Below, piece by piece: positions 21,301 to 32,559 of a DNA stretch of 64,000 bases. The translations under genes were made by a program, and so were the position numbers. Location of the stretch: assembly GCA_028456385.1 (NCBI GenBank), contig JALNQF010000103.1:100200-164199 (forward strand). Direction: 5' to 3'. Within the stretch, counting starts at the first letter, position 1. Each line of letters starts with the position of its first letter. The DNA comes from Ophiosphaerella korrae. Its lineage: Eukaryota > Ascomycota > Dothideomycetes > Pleosporales > Phaeosphaeriaceae. The notes under the pieces are model-generated. The model searched no databases, had not been told where the DNA came from, and worked only from the letters and a program-made list of their open reading frames with translations.

Positions 21301-24300
21301 GGTCTATATATTACAAAGAAAAGTATATATTAAGGAAAGAAAATATAATTAATAATTAATAGTAAAGCTACAAGAAACTTTATATTAAAGAAGTTTGTAG
21401 AAATACAAGGAATAAAGTATATAACAAAGAAATATTCTTAATAACTAAGTATAATTAAAAGAAAACTATTCTAGGAACTTATTAGGTTTAAAATAGTTCC
21501 TTCTATATTAGAACTAGAAGAGATAACAATTAAAAATATAGTTATAGATATAACAACAATTAATAATAAATAAGATATAATATTAGGTATACTATAGTTA
21601 TAGATAACTAACCTATATATTAATTAGAGAATAGAGAAAATTAGTTACCCTAAAATAGATATATTAAAAGCTAACATAAGTACTTATAAAGGAGAATTCC
21701 TAGAAGAGTATAAAAAATAGGAGAAACACCTTATAGAACCTAAAGACTATCTTCTAGAATATTAACTATAGGATTTAGCGATAAAACTTAAAGAAAGAAA
21801 GAACGTAAGATAGAGCCTAGTCTACTAACAAATAGAAGAAGAATCTAAAATTAAACGAATATTTATCTAAAACGTAATAAAAAAAGGATAGATAAAGGAC
21901 TCTAAATTCTTAGTAGTATATAGACTTATATTTATAGATAAAAAAGGGATAAGTAATAAGAGACCTTATATAGACTTTAGAAAAACTAACGCAATTATAA
22001 ACAAGAACTAATACCTATTACTATAAATAGACAAGATATAAGATAGATTATAAAGAGTAACTATCTTTACAAAACTAGATATTTAGAACGCCTACTACTA
22101 GATTAGAATTAAAAAAGGTAATAAGTAGAAAATAGTATTTAGAATATAGTATAGACTATATAAATATTTAGTTATACTATTTAGCTTAACAAATGCACTA
22201 GTAGTATTCTAGGAAAGAATTAATATAGTACTAAAAGAGTACTTAGATATATTTATATTTGTATACTTAGACGACATCCTTATATTCTTAGAATTAGAGG
22301 AAGAACACGTATAATATATATATAAAGTACTAGAGAAACTAGTAGAAAATAAATTATTTCTTAAAATAAGAAAATGCGAATTTTATACAAAGGAAATAAA
22401 CTTCCTAAAGTTTATTATAGAACTAGGAAAAATTAAGATTAACCTAGAAAAGATTAGATTAATTAGTAAATAGCTAACACTAAGAAATATAAAAGAGGTA
22501 TAATAATTTTATAGGGTAGTAAACTTTTATAGAAAGTTAATAGTAGGATAGTCTAAAGATATAAAACTAATAACAAGGCTTATAAAGAAAGATACGCTAT
22601 TTAAATAGATAAGGGAATGCGATAAAGTATTTAACAAAATTAAGAAAAAGTTTATAGAAAACCTAGTTATTAGAATATATAACCTAGACCTACTAGTAAT
22701 AATAAAAACAGACGTATCTAACTTAGTCTATAGAATAGCACTAATACAAGAAGATCTAGAGACTAAAAAGAAATATTTAGTTAAATACTTCTCTAAGAAA
22801 ATAAAAGAAGTAGAACTTAACTACTTAATCTACAACAAAGAAATACTAGTAATCTACAAAGTATTTAGATAATAGAGAGTATACCTACAAAGAGTAAAAC
22901 ACTAGATAAAGGTCTATATAGATTATAGGAATCTTATAGAATTTATAACAAATAAGGAATTGTTATAACGCTATACAAGATAGTAGGAGTTCCTATTAAT
23001 ATTTAATATAGAAATTATATATACAAAGGAGAAAGATAACTAATTTATAGATACTTTTAGTAGAAGACTAGACTTACAAAAAGAAGTAAACGCTACTAGT
23101 ATAGTTTTAATTAAGAATAAGAAAGGATACCTAGTCTTAAATATACTTAAGATAGCTATAATACTTAAAAGAATAAGTAGTAAGCTAGACAAATAGATTT
23201 AGAAAATAACGTAAGAAGTATCTAAAGAAATAAAGAAACTAGAAACCTAAGAAGGATTTATATAAGCTTATAGAAGAATATATATTCCTAAGAAGATCTA
23301 AAGAGAATTTATATAGTAATTCTATAAATTACTAGTATATAGTTACTAAGGAATTAAAAAAACATTAGAAAGGCTACTACAAGACTACTATATCCTAAAA
23401 GTAAGATAATTAGTAATAGAAGTACTACGAGATTGTATAGAATACTATAGAAATAAATATAGTAGACACATACTATATAGGATACTATAACTAGTAGAAG
23501 TACTAGTATAACTATAGAGAACTATTACGATAGACTTTATTATAAAGCTACCTAAGTCTAAGGATCTAATATTAGGAGTTAAGTACAATAGAATCCTAAT
23601 AATAGTAAATAAACTTATAAAGTATACGTACTTTAGACTATATAAGAAAAAAAGTAGGATAGAGGTTGCTATATACTAAGTTCTAGGAATAGTAATTAGT
23701 TAATATAGACTACTAGATAAAATTATTATAGATAGAGATATACAATTTACATTAAAACTATAGGGAACGATAATAGTGTAATTAGGAATATAGTACGTAA
23801 TATCTATAGCATATTATCTATAAATAGATAGATAGTTAGAACGAATAAATTAGATAGTAGAATAGTACCTAAGATACTACCTTAACTATAACTAGAACAA
23901 CTAGGTATAACTATTACTTATAGCACAACTAGTATACAACAGCGCAAAGAATATAGTAATAAGAGTATTACTTTTCTTTATAAACTATAGATTTAAGCCT
24001 AATACTTATTAGATACTAAGAAATTAGATATCTTAGTCTCTAAGAAGAGAAAACTTTACTAATAGACTTAAAGATATATACAACTAATTAAGATAGGACG
24101 TAGAATTCCTGTATAATTAAATAGCTAAGTACTACAACAAGAAATACAAAGAAGGACCTTAATTTAGAGAGGGAGAAAAAGTATAGTTAGTATAAAAAAA
24201 TATTAAGAGTAAACAACTAAGCTTAAAACTAGATTATATTAAGATAAGACTATATAAAATTAAGAAAGAAGTTATACTAGTTATATTTAAATTAAAACTA

Positions 24301-24640
24301 CTAAATAAAATAAAGATACACCTAATATTCTACGTAGTACTACTAGAATAAGTACTATAAGAAGTAGAACTACTAGTGTACGAAGTAGATATATATAGAG
24401 AATAGGAAGAATAAGAAGTTAAAGAAATCCTAGTATACTAGTTCTATAATAGTAGGAACTACTACTTAGTAGAATAGATAGGTATAGATAAAAAAGGGAA
24501 ACTATAGGAAAGAATATAGGAACTAGAGGACAACTTTAATTACCCTAAGAAACTAGAGGAGTTCTTAAGTTAAAGCCCTCTAGAACGCCTAGCGGCAAAC
24601 TAAGAGAACTAATATTACTATCGCTAGATAGAGAAGTAAT
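21301..24640 (+). pseudogene. A2 pol: PR, RT, RNase H, IN, chromodomain
   Basis: The protease site reads N-S-K-A-T-R at 21358-21375 for D-S-G-A-T-G. RT (about 21880-22560) keeps an intact YLDD box at 22264-22275, the only undamaged one in the window. RNase H (about 22690-23100) has KTDVSNLVYRI with its Asp and ends near FIDTFSRRLDL. Integrase (about 23300-24150) has DFIIKLPKSKDLILGV at 23534 and later the RFVNHR-type C-terminal part. The chromodomain (about 24410-24560) reads YYLVE-IGIDKKG. The frame runs some 50 codons past the chromodomain. Many TAA/TAG codons at Gln or Trp positions make it non-functional. Confidence 0.92.
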
Positions 24641-25320
24641 AAGATTACTTAATATAAGACTTACTATAACAATATTAAACACTTTATCTAAGTCTAGCTT
24701 AGCTTCTAGAGCTACTAACTATTTAGCTAATTTCTTATTATTTAACGCTTTTATCTTACAAAGATAAGAGAGACAAGCTTAATTTTCTACTAGCTTACTC
24801 TACGTAAGCTCCTAGATCTACTTACACTTAGCTTTAGCCTCTACAATTTAAGATAGTAATTTCTCTTAAGTCTAGTTAATAGCTTTCCCTATTATTATTA
24901 AGCCTAGACGCAAGAATAAGTATAATAAACGTATACTTAGAAAGAGAAATACTAGATATATTATAAGAACTACGTATATTTGTATAAATACACGCTTTAT
25001 AAGCCCTACTATTGTTTATAGAAATAATATAAAGAAGAGATTTAGGGTTTAACTTAAGAGAAGTATAATAAGAATAAGGAAATATTTTAACACTATTACG
25101 CAACACGTAATCTATAAGAAAGTAGTAATAATATATAGATAAAATAACTATAGGGAGTAATAAAGAACTACAAATTAACAAAGAAAGTAGATTAATAACT
25201 TTAGCCTTAAGATAGATAAACAAGGACCTACTTAGAAGAGGAGATAGTATTATAATAGTAACAAGAGAGCTATAGATAGAACTAATTAGCCTTACAACAA
25301 TTAACCTAGATCTATATAAC
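24545..25320 (-). pseudogene. A2 antisense ORF overlapping the 3' LTR
   Basis: On the strand opposite pol a frame enters from the LTR (LISSI near 25300), crosses the polypurine tract and stays free of stops from 25223 to 24876. It reads KAKVINLLSLLICSSLL, KIFPYSYY, TSLKLNPKSLLYII and LSKYTFIILILASRLNNN. At AGC TAT TAA the frame closes, and the +1 frame continues with KIKALNNKKLAKQL and ALEAKLDLD, ending in GFNLRTPLVS and a stop at 24545. Differences from A4 and A5 include third-position changes such as CTA/CTT that leave the residue unchanged and are not RIP-type, supporting real coding. The function is unknown; the second half looks coiled-coil. Confidence 0.68.
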
Positions 25321-25676
25321 TCTAATAGATACGAACCTAATTAGGAGGCTACGTATAATTAGGATACCTAGGGCAATCTATAATCTATAGACTCTTAGTA
25401 TTAATAAATTATAGATTAGAGTAATCTATAATCTATTAGTTTTAGTACCTATAGATTAATAGATTACAATAAGTATATAGTTAGTAGTAATGCGTATTAT
25501 TAGGATAGTATTAGTAATTTAATCCTTTAACTATAGAACGCTAATACAAGATAGTTATAAAACATCTTCTATTATTTATAGTTATTATAGATCTTAATAT
25601 AAGCTTTTGTTATTACTTCTTAATCTACTAACCCCTAATATAGGTACCTATAGTTAATAATAGGAGGCCTATTATA
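25248..25676 (+). repeat. A2 3' LTR
   Basis: This 429-bp LTR directly follows the polypurine tract GAAGAGGAGATAG and begins TATTATAATAG. It ends CCTATTATA and is followed by the CTTTA target duplication (25677-25681). It carries the AATCTATAATCTAT internal repeat type. Confidence 0.93.
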
Positions 25677-25681
25677 CTTTA

Positions 25682-26810
25682 GCTTACTTAAATAAAGCTA
25701 AGATCTTCTTAAAATTTAAGATTATATACGCCTTCTACTATCTATAGATAGTACTTAATTTAGAATAGTTAACTACTTTTATTACTTACTATAGTATATA
25801 CACTTATAGAGTTATACTATTTAGCTTTACTAATATACTAGCTACTTTCTAATATATAATTAACTTAGCTTTATTAGATTATTTAGATAATTTCTATACT
25901 ATCTATATAGATAACGTTTTAGTATATTTAAAGAATAAAGAAGAATATATATTATAAGTTAGAAAGGTACTAACTTACTTAAAAGACTAAAGAATCTTTA
26001 TAGACTCTAAGAAATTATACTTTTACTAGAAATTAGTATTATTTTTAGGTATAGTTATCTCTAATAAAAGAATCTTAATAAATATAGATAAAATTAAAGC
26101 TATCTAAAAATAAGAAATACTTAAAACTATAAAAAAAGTCTTAGTATTTCTAAGCTATACTAGATTTCTCTAGTACTTTATTAAGAACTACTTAAGCCTA
26201 GCCTTTCTACTTATAAAGCTAATTAAATTAAAAGTTATCTACTTACTAGCTTTAACTAAAATAAAATAAAAATATAGTATAAACTTATTAAGATTATTTA
26301 AGAAGACGTTAAAGCCTTTAATAAACTTAAAGCTACTTTTATCTTAAGAATAGTTTTCTTTTACTTTAATACTTTAAAACTAATCTATATATATACTAAT
26401 ACTTCTAGATAGGCTTCTAGTAGAGTTATAAAGTAGCTAAACTTAGAAAGTATCTAGTAACTAGTTAGATTCTTTTTAAAAAAGTATACTTTAGCTAAAT
26501 ATAACTATAATATATATAACCTAAAACTTATAGCTATTATTTAAGCTTTTAAAGAATAGGAACCTAAGCTTTTAAAAAGTTTTTACTCTATTAGTATTAT
26601 TATAGACTATTAAAACCTATAAATATTTATAATAATAAAAAAGCTTAATTATATATAAGACTAATAGTTTCTATTTCTTTTTTAATTTTACTTTTATATT
26701 AAATATACTTAAAAAGAAATAAATAGAATTACTAATATATTAAGCTAACGCTCTTAGGATATACTAATAGATAACTTAAACTTATAAGTATTAAATATTT
26801 TATTATAGGG
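25682..26810 (+). pseudogene. C RT (3' part) and RNase H
   Basis: Continuation of the RT cut at 7499. It reads AKIFLKFKIIYAFYYL, then YIDN at 25904-25915 (normally YIDD) and FLGIVIS, VFLSYTRFL and KLIK (to about 26230). RNase H follows, with the D-A-S region near 26395 and a KEINRITNILS-like end near 26730. The RT resembles that of family D more than that of A or B. Integrase and the 3' LTR are missing because A5's LTR starts at 26811. Confidence 0.85.
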
Positions 26811-27248
26811 CTACCTATTATTAACTATAAGGAACTTATAGGGGGTATATTAGTAGATTAAAAGTTAATAGATAAAGTACGTATTATAATTAAGTAATAG
26901 GCTATAAATAATAAAATAATTCTAATAATATTAAATTATTATTACTTGTAGTTAATAATTAAATTACTAATACTATCTAAATAATATATATTGCTACTAG
27001 CTATATATTTCTATTTATTATCTAATCTATAGTATAGTTTTATAGATTATCTTAATCTATTAATCTATTACGTAGATCTATAGAATACTCTTAATCTATT
27101 ATATATAACTATAGATCGCCTATATTATATATCCTAATTATAGGTTATTTCCTAATCTAGGATATTACCTTACTTATCTTATACTTTGTTAGTACTTAAG
27201 TTAAAACTAATTAGTTCTATCTTAGTTTCTCTTATTATATCTATAATA
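26811..27248 (-). repeat. A5 3' LTR
   Basis: About 438 bp. The right edge (CTATAATA, complement of TATTATAG) abuts the complement of a purine tract, and the left edge (TATTATAGG) abuts family C. It carries the AATCTAT-type internal repeat. The 5' LTR of A5 is not in the window. Confidence 0.82.
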
Positions 27249-27933
27249 CTATTCCCTCTTCTAAGTAAGTTTTTATTTTTTTACTCTAGAGCTAAGGTTA
27301 TTAATCTTATTTCTTTATTAATATTAAGTTCTTTATTCTCTCTTTTTTTACCTACTAAATCTACTCTTTATTATCTAAAGTAAGTAGATTATATACTATA
27401 TTAAAGTATTAAAATATTTTCTTACTCTTATTACTAGTTGTTTAAACCTAAATATATTTATTATATCTCTATAAATAATAGTTAAGCCTATAAGCTATAT
27501 ATTTATATAAATATTTATAGTTTATATAATATTTCTAGGGTCTCTATAGCTAAATATAGGTATATTATAGTTACCTTTATATCTAAGCTAAGTAATAATA
27601 GGAAAAGCTATTAACTATACTAAAGAGAAATTACTATTAGAAATAGTAAAGGCTAAAGCTAAGTATAATTAGATTCTAAGTATATAGGTAAAGAATTACG
27701 TACGTTTAGTATATCTTTAAAAGATAGAGGCGTATAATAATAAGAAGTTAAATATATAGTTAATAGCTCTTAAAGCTAAGCTTAACTTAGAAGAAGCTAT
27801 TAAGGCTACTCTAGCTCTTCTTTTAGTATACGTTCTTAGTACTTCTCTATTTATTACTAATAACGTAAGTTTTCTTAGTTTACTACTAAGTCGCTTAGAG
27901 GATTTTAACTTTAAAAGTCCTCTAGTTTCTTAA
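27165..27933 (+). pseudogene. A5 antisense ORF overlapping the 3' LTR
   Basis: Plus-strand frame, antisense to A5 pol. It starts inside the LTR (LLVLKLKLISSI near 27190), is open through SRAKVINLISLLILSSLF to about 27380, then continues with occasional stops (KIFSYSYY, NNS). After the shared AGC TAT TAA at about 27610 it goes on in the +1 frame with AINYTKEKLLLEIVKAKAKY, KIEAYNNKKL and LKAKLNL. It ends at a stop at 27931-27933. Same unknown family as in A1, A2 and A4. Confidence 0.62.
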
Positions 27934-27949
27934 AGTAATTAAGATTATC

Positions 27950-30470
27950 TTCTAGTTTCTATATATTTTAATTATCTATGTATTTATAGATAATACGATA
28001 TTAATATTTAATATTATATTCTTAATTACGCTATTATTATTACTAATAACTTTAATATAAATTATATATCTCTATCTATAATAATTTTATCTAGAATACT
28101 ATACTAGCTAACTATAGTCTCTAGGACTAAGTATATAGTAACTTCTATCTTACTTTTCTCTTTATATAGTCTAATATATAAGTACTTTATAAGTTTATCT
28201 ACTATTATTAAGATTCTATTATACTTAACTCTTAATATTAGGTCTTTTAACTTTAGTAACTTTGTAATAAAGTCTATTATAATAACTCTTTAAAAATACT
28301 CTAGTATTTTAACTAGTTATAATATTCTATATAGTATATATCTATTATACTTATTTCTATAATACTTTAAACAATCTCTTAGTACTTCTTCTTCTAGTTA
28401 TCTTACTCTTAGTATATAATAGTCTTTTAAAAGCTAATTTAGTATTTTCTTAATTCTTTAGTATTAATATACTAGTAATTTATAGAATTATTATATAAAT
28501 TCTCTTTAAATATTACCTAGAATATATATTCTTCTATAGGCATTTATAAATCTATCTTAGATTTCTAGTTACTTTATTTCTTTAGAAGCTTTTATTATTT
28601 CCTCTTAAATCTATTTATCTAGCTTATTACTCTTTCTCTTAAGTATTATAGCTATCTTAGGTATATTTAAGACGAAGTTTCTTTCTTTATTCTTAACTAG
28701 AACTATACTAGTAGTATTTACTAACTAGTTATCTTTTTCTTTTATATAGATAATCTTAAATTTAAATATTAATAGAAATTCTTACTATCTAGTATAGTAT
28801 TATAATAGATCCTTATTTATTATAATTCTTATAAGATTCTTATAGTCTATATAGACCTTTATTTTATATTTTACTTTTTATAAGTATACTCTCTATTATT
28901 TAAATACTTTATAGATTACTAGTATTTCTTTATTATAGATTAGGTAGTTAAGCTTTACTAGCTTTATCTTCTTAGAGAAGTATTTAACTAAGTATTTCTT
29001 TTTAGTCTTTAGGTCTTCTTATATTAGTACTATTCTATAGACTAAATTAGATACGTCTATTTTTACTATTACTAGTAGTTCTAGGTTATATATTCTAATA
29101 ACTTAGTTTTCTATAAACTTTCTTTTAATATAGTTAAATACTTTATTATATTCCTTTATCTACTTAAATTAGTATCTTTTTTTATAAGTTTAGTTAATAG
29201 CTCTATATATTTAGACTATTATACTATTAGCTTTCTATAAAAGTTTACTAGCCTATAAAACTACTATACTTCTCTTAGGTTTTTTAGTATTAGCTACTCT
29301 TTAACTAACTTAACCTTTCTTAAGGTAATCTTTATTTTTCTTAGTTTTATAATAAATCTAAGGAAATCTATTTCTTTTATATAGAACTTGTATTTTCTTA
29401 TCTTAAGATATAGTTAGTTTTCTACTAGTTTTTCTAGTACTTTTTATACGTATTATATATGTTCTTTCTCTAATTCTAAAAATATAAGTATATTATCTAA
29501 GTATATAAACGTAAATACGTTTAAGTACTCTCTTAGTACTATATTAATTCTTTTCTAAAATTCTATTAGTATATTTATTAATCTAAAAGGTATAACTATA
29601 TATTTAAATAGTCTATATTATATTCTAAATACTATTTCCTACTCCTTACCTTTCCTAATTCTTATCTAGTAATAAGTATTCTAGATATCTAGCTTTATAA
29701 AGATCTTTACTTTTTATAGCTTATCTTATATCTTATTTATATATAGTAAAGAGTATTAGTTTTTATTTATAATTATATTAGTCTTCTTAAAATCTATATA
29801 AAGTCTCTTATTATCTATCCTTTTCTTATCTATAAATATAAGTCTATATACTATAAAAGATTAAGATTCTTATATCTATTCTTTCTTTATTACGTTCTAT
29901 ATAAATACTTATTTAATTTTAGACTCTTCTTTAGTCTTTCTATAGACTAGGTTCTAGCTTATATCTTTTCTTTCTTCTAAGTCTATTACTAAGTCTTATA
30001 GTTAGTATTCTAGAAGGTAATTTTTAGGCTCTATAAGCTACTTTTTCTATTTCTAATATTTATCTAGGAATTCTCCTTTATATGTGTTTATGTTAGCTTT
30101 TAATATATCTTGTCTAGAGTTATAAATATCTTCTATTCTCTAATTAATTCTTAGATTAGCTATCTATAACTATAGTATCCCTAGTATTACGTCTTATTTA
30201 TTATTAATTATTATTATCTCTATAACTATATTTTTAATCTTTAACTCTTCTAATTCTAATATAGAAGGTACTATCTTAAATTTTATAAGTTTATAGAATA
30301 GTTTTCCTTTAATTATATTTAGCTATTAAGAGAACTTCTTTATTATATAACGGATTCTTATATCTTCTATAAACTTCTTAGATATAAAGTTCTTAGTAGC
30401 TCTACTATTAATTATAATCTATACTCTTTTTCTTTAAAAAGTACCTTACTTTGTAATATATAGGCCTATT
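27950..30470 (-). pseudogene. A5 pol with chromodomain deleted
   Basis: On the minus strand protease (about 30240-30450), RT (about 29250-29930, YLDN at 29492-29503), RNase H (about 28740-29140) and the integrase core (to about 28020) are readable and match A4. Compared with A4, roughly 640 bases covering the integrase C-terminus and most of the chromodomain are missing around 27975-28005: sequence equal to A4 59480 is followed at once by sequence equal to A4 60140. The copy is thus both RIP-damaged and internally deleted. Confidence 0.85.
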
Positions 30471-31115
30471 ATACTTTCTAGCTATTTTTACTTAGGCTAT
30501 TTTATAAATTCTCTTTTTAGTTAAAGCTACTACTTAACTTTATATTTATAGTCTTTATATTTTATATTCTTATCTAGTATATATTTATACTAAGGTTTTC
30601 TTAGAATATATTCTCTAGATACCTTTTTTCTAGGTCTTACTACTATCTATCCTTTACTAGGTATCTTTATTATTTCTTATCTTAAGCTATCTTCTACTAG
30701 AATTACTTTTATATAGTTATATTCTTTTCTTTTTATTAACTATACGTAGTTCTTTACCTTAAGCTTACTATATATAAAGTAGTATATATTTAGGTTTAAT
30801 ACCTATAATATTTTAAAGTATACTAGATATTTTAAGTTTATTATCTTATTTTTTCTGTTCTTATACTTATCTATACTATATCTCTTTTTTATAAAAATAT
30901 AGTATAATACTATTATACTTAGTATATAAGCTTTATTAATCTATTATATCTTTTTTATAAAGTACTACTATACTCTTTATATAAGTATTCTTCTTACTAT
31001 AACTATCTATTATTAGAATACTATAAACTTTATATTTTAAGAGTTATATATTTTCTAGTCTTTATACGCTTCTTCTATACTTATCACTAGTAAGTATTTC
31101 TAAATAAATTACTAT
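30471..31115 (-). pseudogene. A5 spacer-dom fragment, cut by E2
   Basis: Part of the long region between gag and protease seen in the other A copies; it matches A4 about 62650-63330. It ends abruptly at 31115 where E2's LTR remnant begins. The rest of A5 (gag and 5' LTR) should lie on the far side of E2, to the right of this window. Confidence 0.72.
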
Positions 31116-31264
31116 TGTTATAAGGTTATATACCTAATATAGATCCTAGGATCCTTTTTTAATTAATAATCTTTAAGAGATATAAGCTTATTATAAAGCT
31201 ATAGTTTACGTAAGTTAGTATACTTAAAAGACTTAGCTTTTATAAGGCTTTACTACTAAGTCTA
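31116..31264 (-). mobile_element. E2 left fragment: LTR stub plus extra-gene end
   Basis: Bases 31116-31150 match the last about 35 bases of the E LTR and keep the original TG edge (TGTTATAAGG). They are joined directly to sequence equal to E 48230-48350. The join falls at GATC, a word present at both original places, so about 1.9 kb was deleted through microhomology. The fragment ends at D's target duplication GTCTA (31260-31264) and continues at 50970. E2 is inserted in A5. Confidence 0.8.
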
Positions 31265-31580
31265 TATAAGGTAGACTTTACGCAAGATAACTTAATAAGG
31301 TAGTTTTAACAATTAACTAAAAAGAGTAAATAGTAGATAAAGCTATCTAAGTAAGTACTAGGTATATATACCTAGTAGCTTACTAAGCGCTAACTAAAAG
31401 TAGAAAGATAGTTAAATATTAGTAAGTTCGCAATATTAGTAAGTTTGCGATATTAGTAAGTTGTAAACTTACTAATATATTAGTAAGTTTTATAATGTTA
31501 GTAAGTTTACAATGTTAGTAAGTTATAAACTTACTAACATTAGTACGAAAATAAGAGATATAAGGGATAACTCCCTTATA
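31265..31580 (-). repeat. D 3' LTR
   Basis: This 316-bp LTR runs from TATAAGGTAGAC to ACTCCCTTATA. The section about 31425-31545 is built from six or more copies of TTAGTAAGTTT in both orientations, giving a large imperfect palindrome. On the minus strand the tract AAAAGGAGAGAGACG (31581-31595) directly precedes it, the expected polypurine primer. Confidence 0.93.
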
Positions 31581-31599
31581 CGTCTCTCTCCTTTTAAAG

Positions 31600-32200
31600 A
31601 GCGAATTCCTAGAGCTTAAAAAGGGCTCTAATTAACTAATAGTACCTATTAGGTAGTAGTAGTAGTAGCTAGGGTTAAGGAGGTTAACTGTTTTTAGAGT
31701 TAAAATCGTTATTTACAGAGTATAGAGCTAAAGTTTTTACTAATTTTAGTACAAAATTAAGACCTACACAACTTCTATATATAAAACGTGTTAACTATAA
31801 ACCTTTTTCTACTACCTCTACTCTACGCTAATAAAATTAAACCTAAAAGTGTTTGTATATAGTATAAGAGAAAGTAAAGTTAATACTACTAAGTAACTTA
31901 ATAGTACTAGATCTTTATATAAGTACTTACTATAGATATAAGCTTTATAATAGGTAGGTTCGTTAATATAGAGGACCTAGTAAGCCTAATATTTATAAGT
32001 ATTAGGGGGTAGGCGGCGTAGAGTAGCCTTAGCTAGGAATTTAGTAGCTAGTCGTAAATTCTATAATAGTAAACTAGACCTATACGTAACTAGTTATAAG
32101 AGAGCGTAGTAGTTATAGCTATAGTAGTAAGGCTAGCTAAGGTAAACTATTCTTACTATTTTTACGCTATAATTTAGCTTTAGCTAGTAGTAAAGTTTTC
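31600..32200 (-). other. D 3' tail
   Basis: This is 600 bases between integrase and the 3' LTR. Minus-strand frames contain many Gln/Leu-like codons, but no domain is recognisable. It retains a few CpA/TpG (for example near 31690). It may be an untranslated tail. Confidence 0.35.
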
Positions 32201-32491
32201 TAATTACGCTTTAGAGGGCCTTTTTTACGCCTACTAATAGCTAGAGTACCTTACTAGGTTACGTCTTTATTAGGCTCTATTTTAGGTATATAGTTAGTAT
32301 TTTAGGCTTCTCTAAGTAGTTCTAGTAAAGGTTAAAGGTAGTAATTACGCCTTAGAGGGGGCTTTTTTTATACCTATTAGTAGGTTAAGATACCCTAATA
32401 GGTTACGTCTTTGTTAGGGCTCTATTTTTTAGGTATACGTAGAGTTAGTAGTTTAGCTTTCTCTAAGTAGTTCTAGTAAAAGTTAAAAGTA
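32201..32491. repeat. Two-copy tandem duplication in D tail
   Basis: Unit 1 (32201-32341) and unit 2 (32342-32491) both start TAATTACGC(C/T)TTAGAGG and end near GTTCTAGTAAA(A/G)GTTAAA. They are about 141 and 150 bases and differ by transitions and several small indels. Because the lengths differ by a number that is not a multiple of three, an in-frame protein repeat is unlikely. Confidence 0.82.
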
Positions 32492-32559
32492 GCTTTATAT
32501 TTTATAAATTCTTCTACTAGCTCCTATATAAGTTTATTATAGCTAGTCTAGTAGACTAA

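Larger units (their letters stand above)
7505..25676 (+). mobile_element. A2, family A Ty3/gypsy chromovirus, near complete, interrupted by B
   Basis: This is a full-length copy with two 429-bp LTRs (7505-7933 and 25248-25676) and the target duplication CTTTA at 7500-7504 and 25677-25681. Removing family B (8018-19159 plus one AGTAA) leaves an element of about 7 kb. It encodes gag with two CCHC knuckles, a long spacer, PR, RT, RNase H, IN and chromodomain on the plus strand, and an antisense ORF before the 3' LTR. It is the least RIP-damaged A copy: both RT catalytic Asp codons survive. It was inserted into the RT of family C and later received B. Confidence 0.92.

Noticed and set aside
31425..31545. 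CRISPR-like array in the D LTR
   Set aside because: Repeats are inverted as well as direct, lack uniform spacers, and occur in both LTRs of a retrotransposon.
32201..32491. In-frame 47-residue protein repeat in D
   Set aside because: The second unit is longer by several bases that are not a multiple of three, so the frame is not kept.
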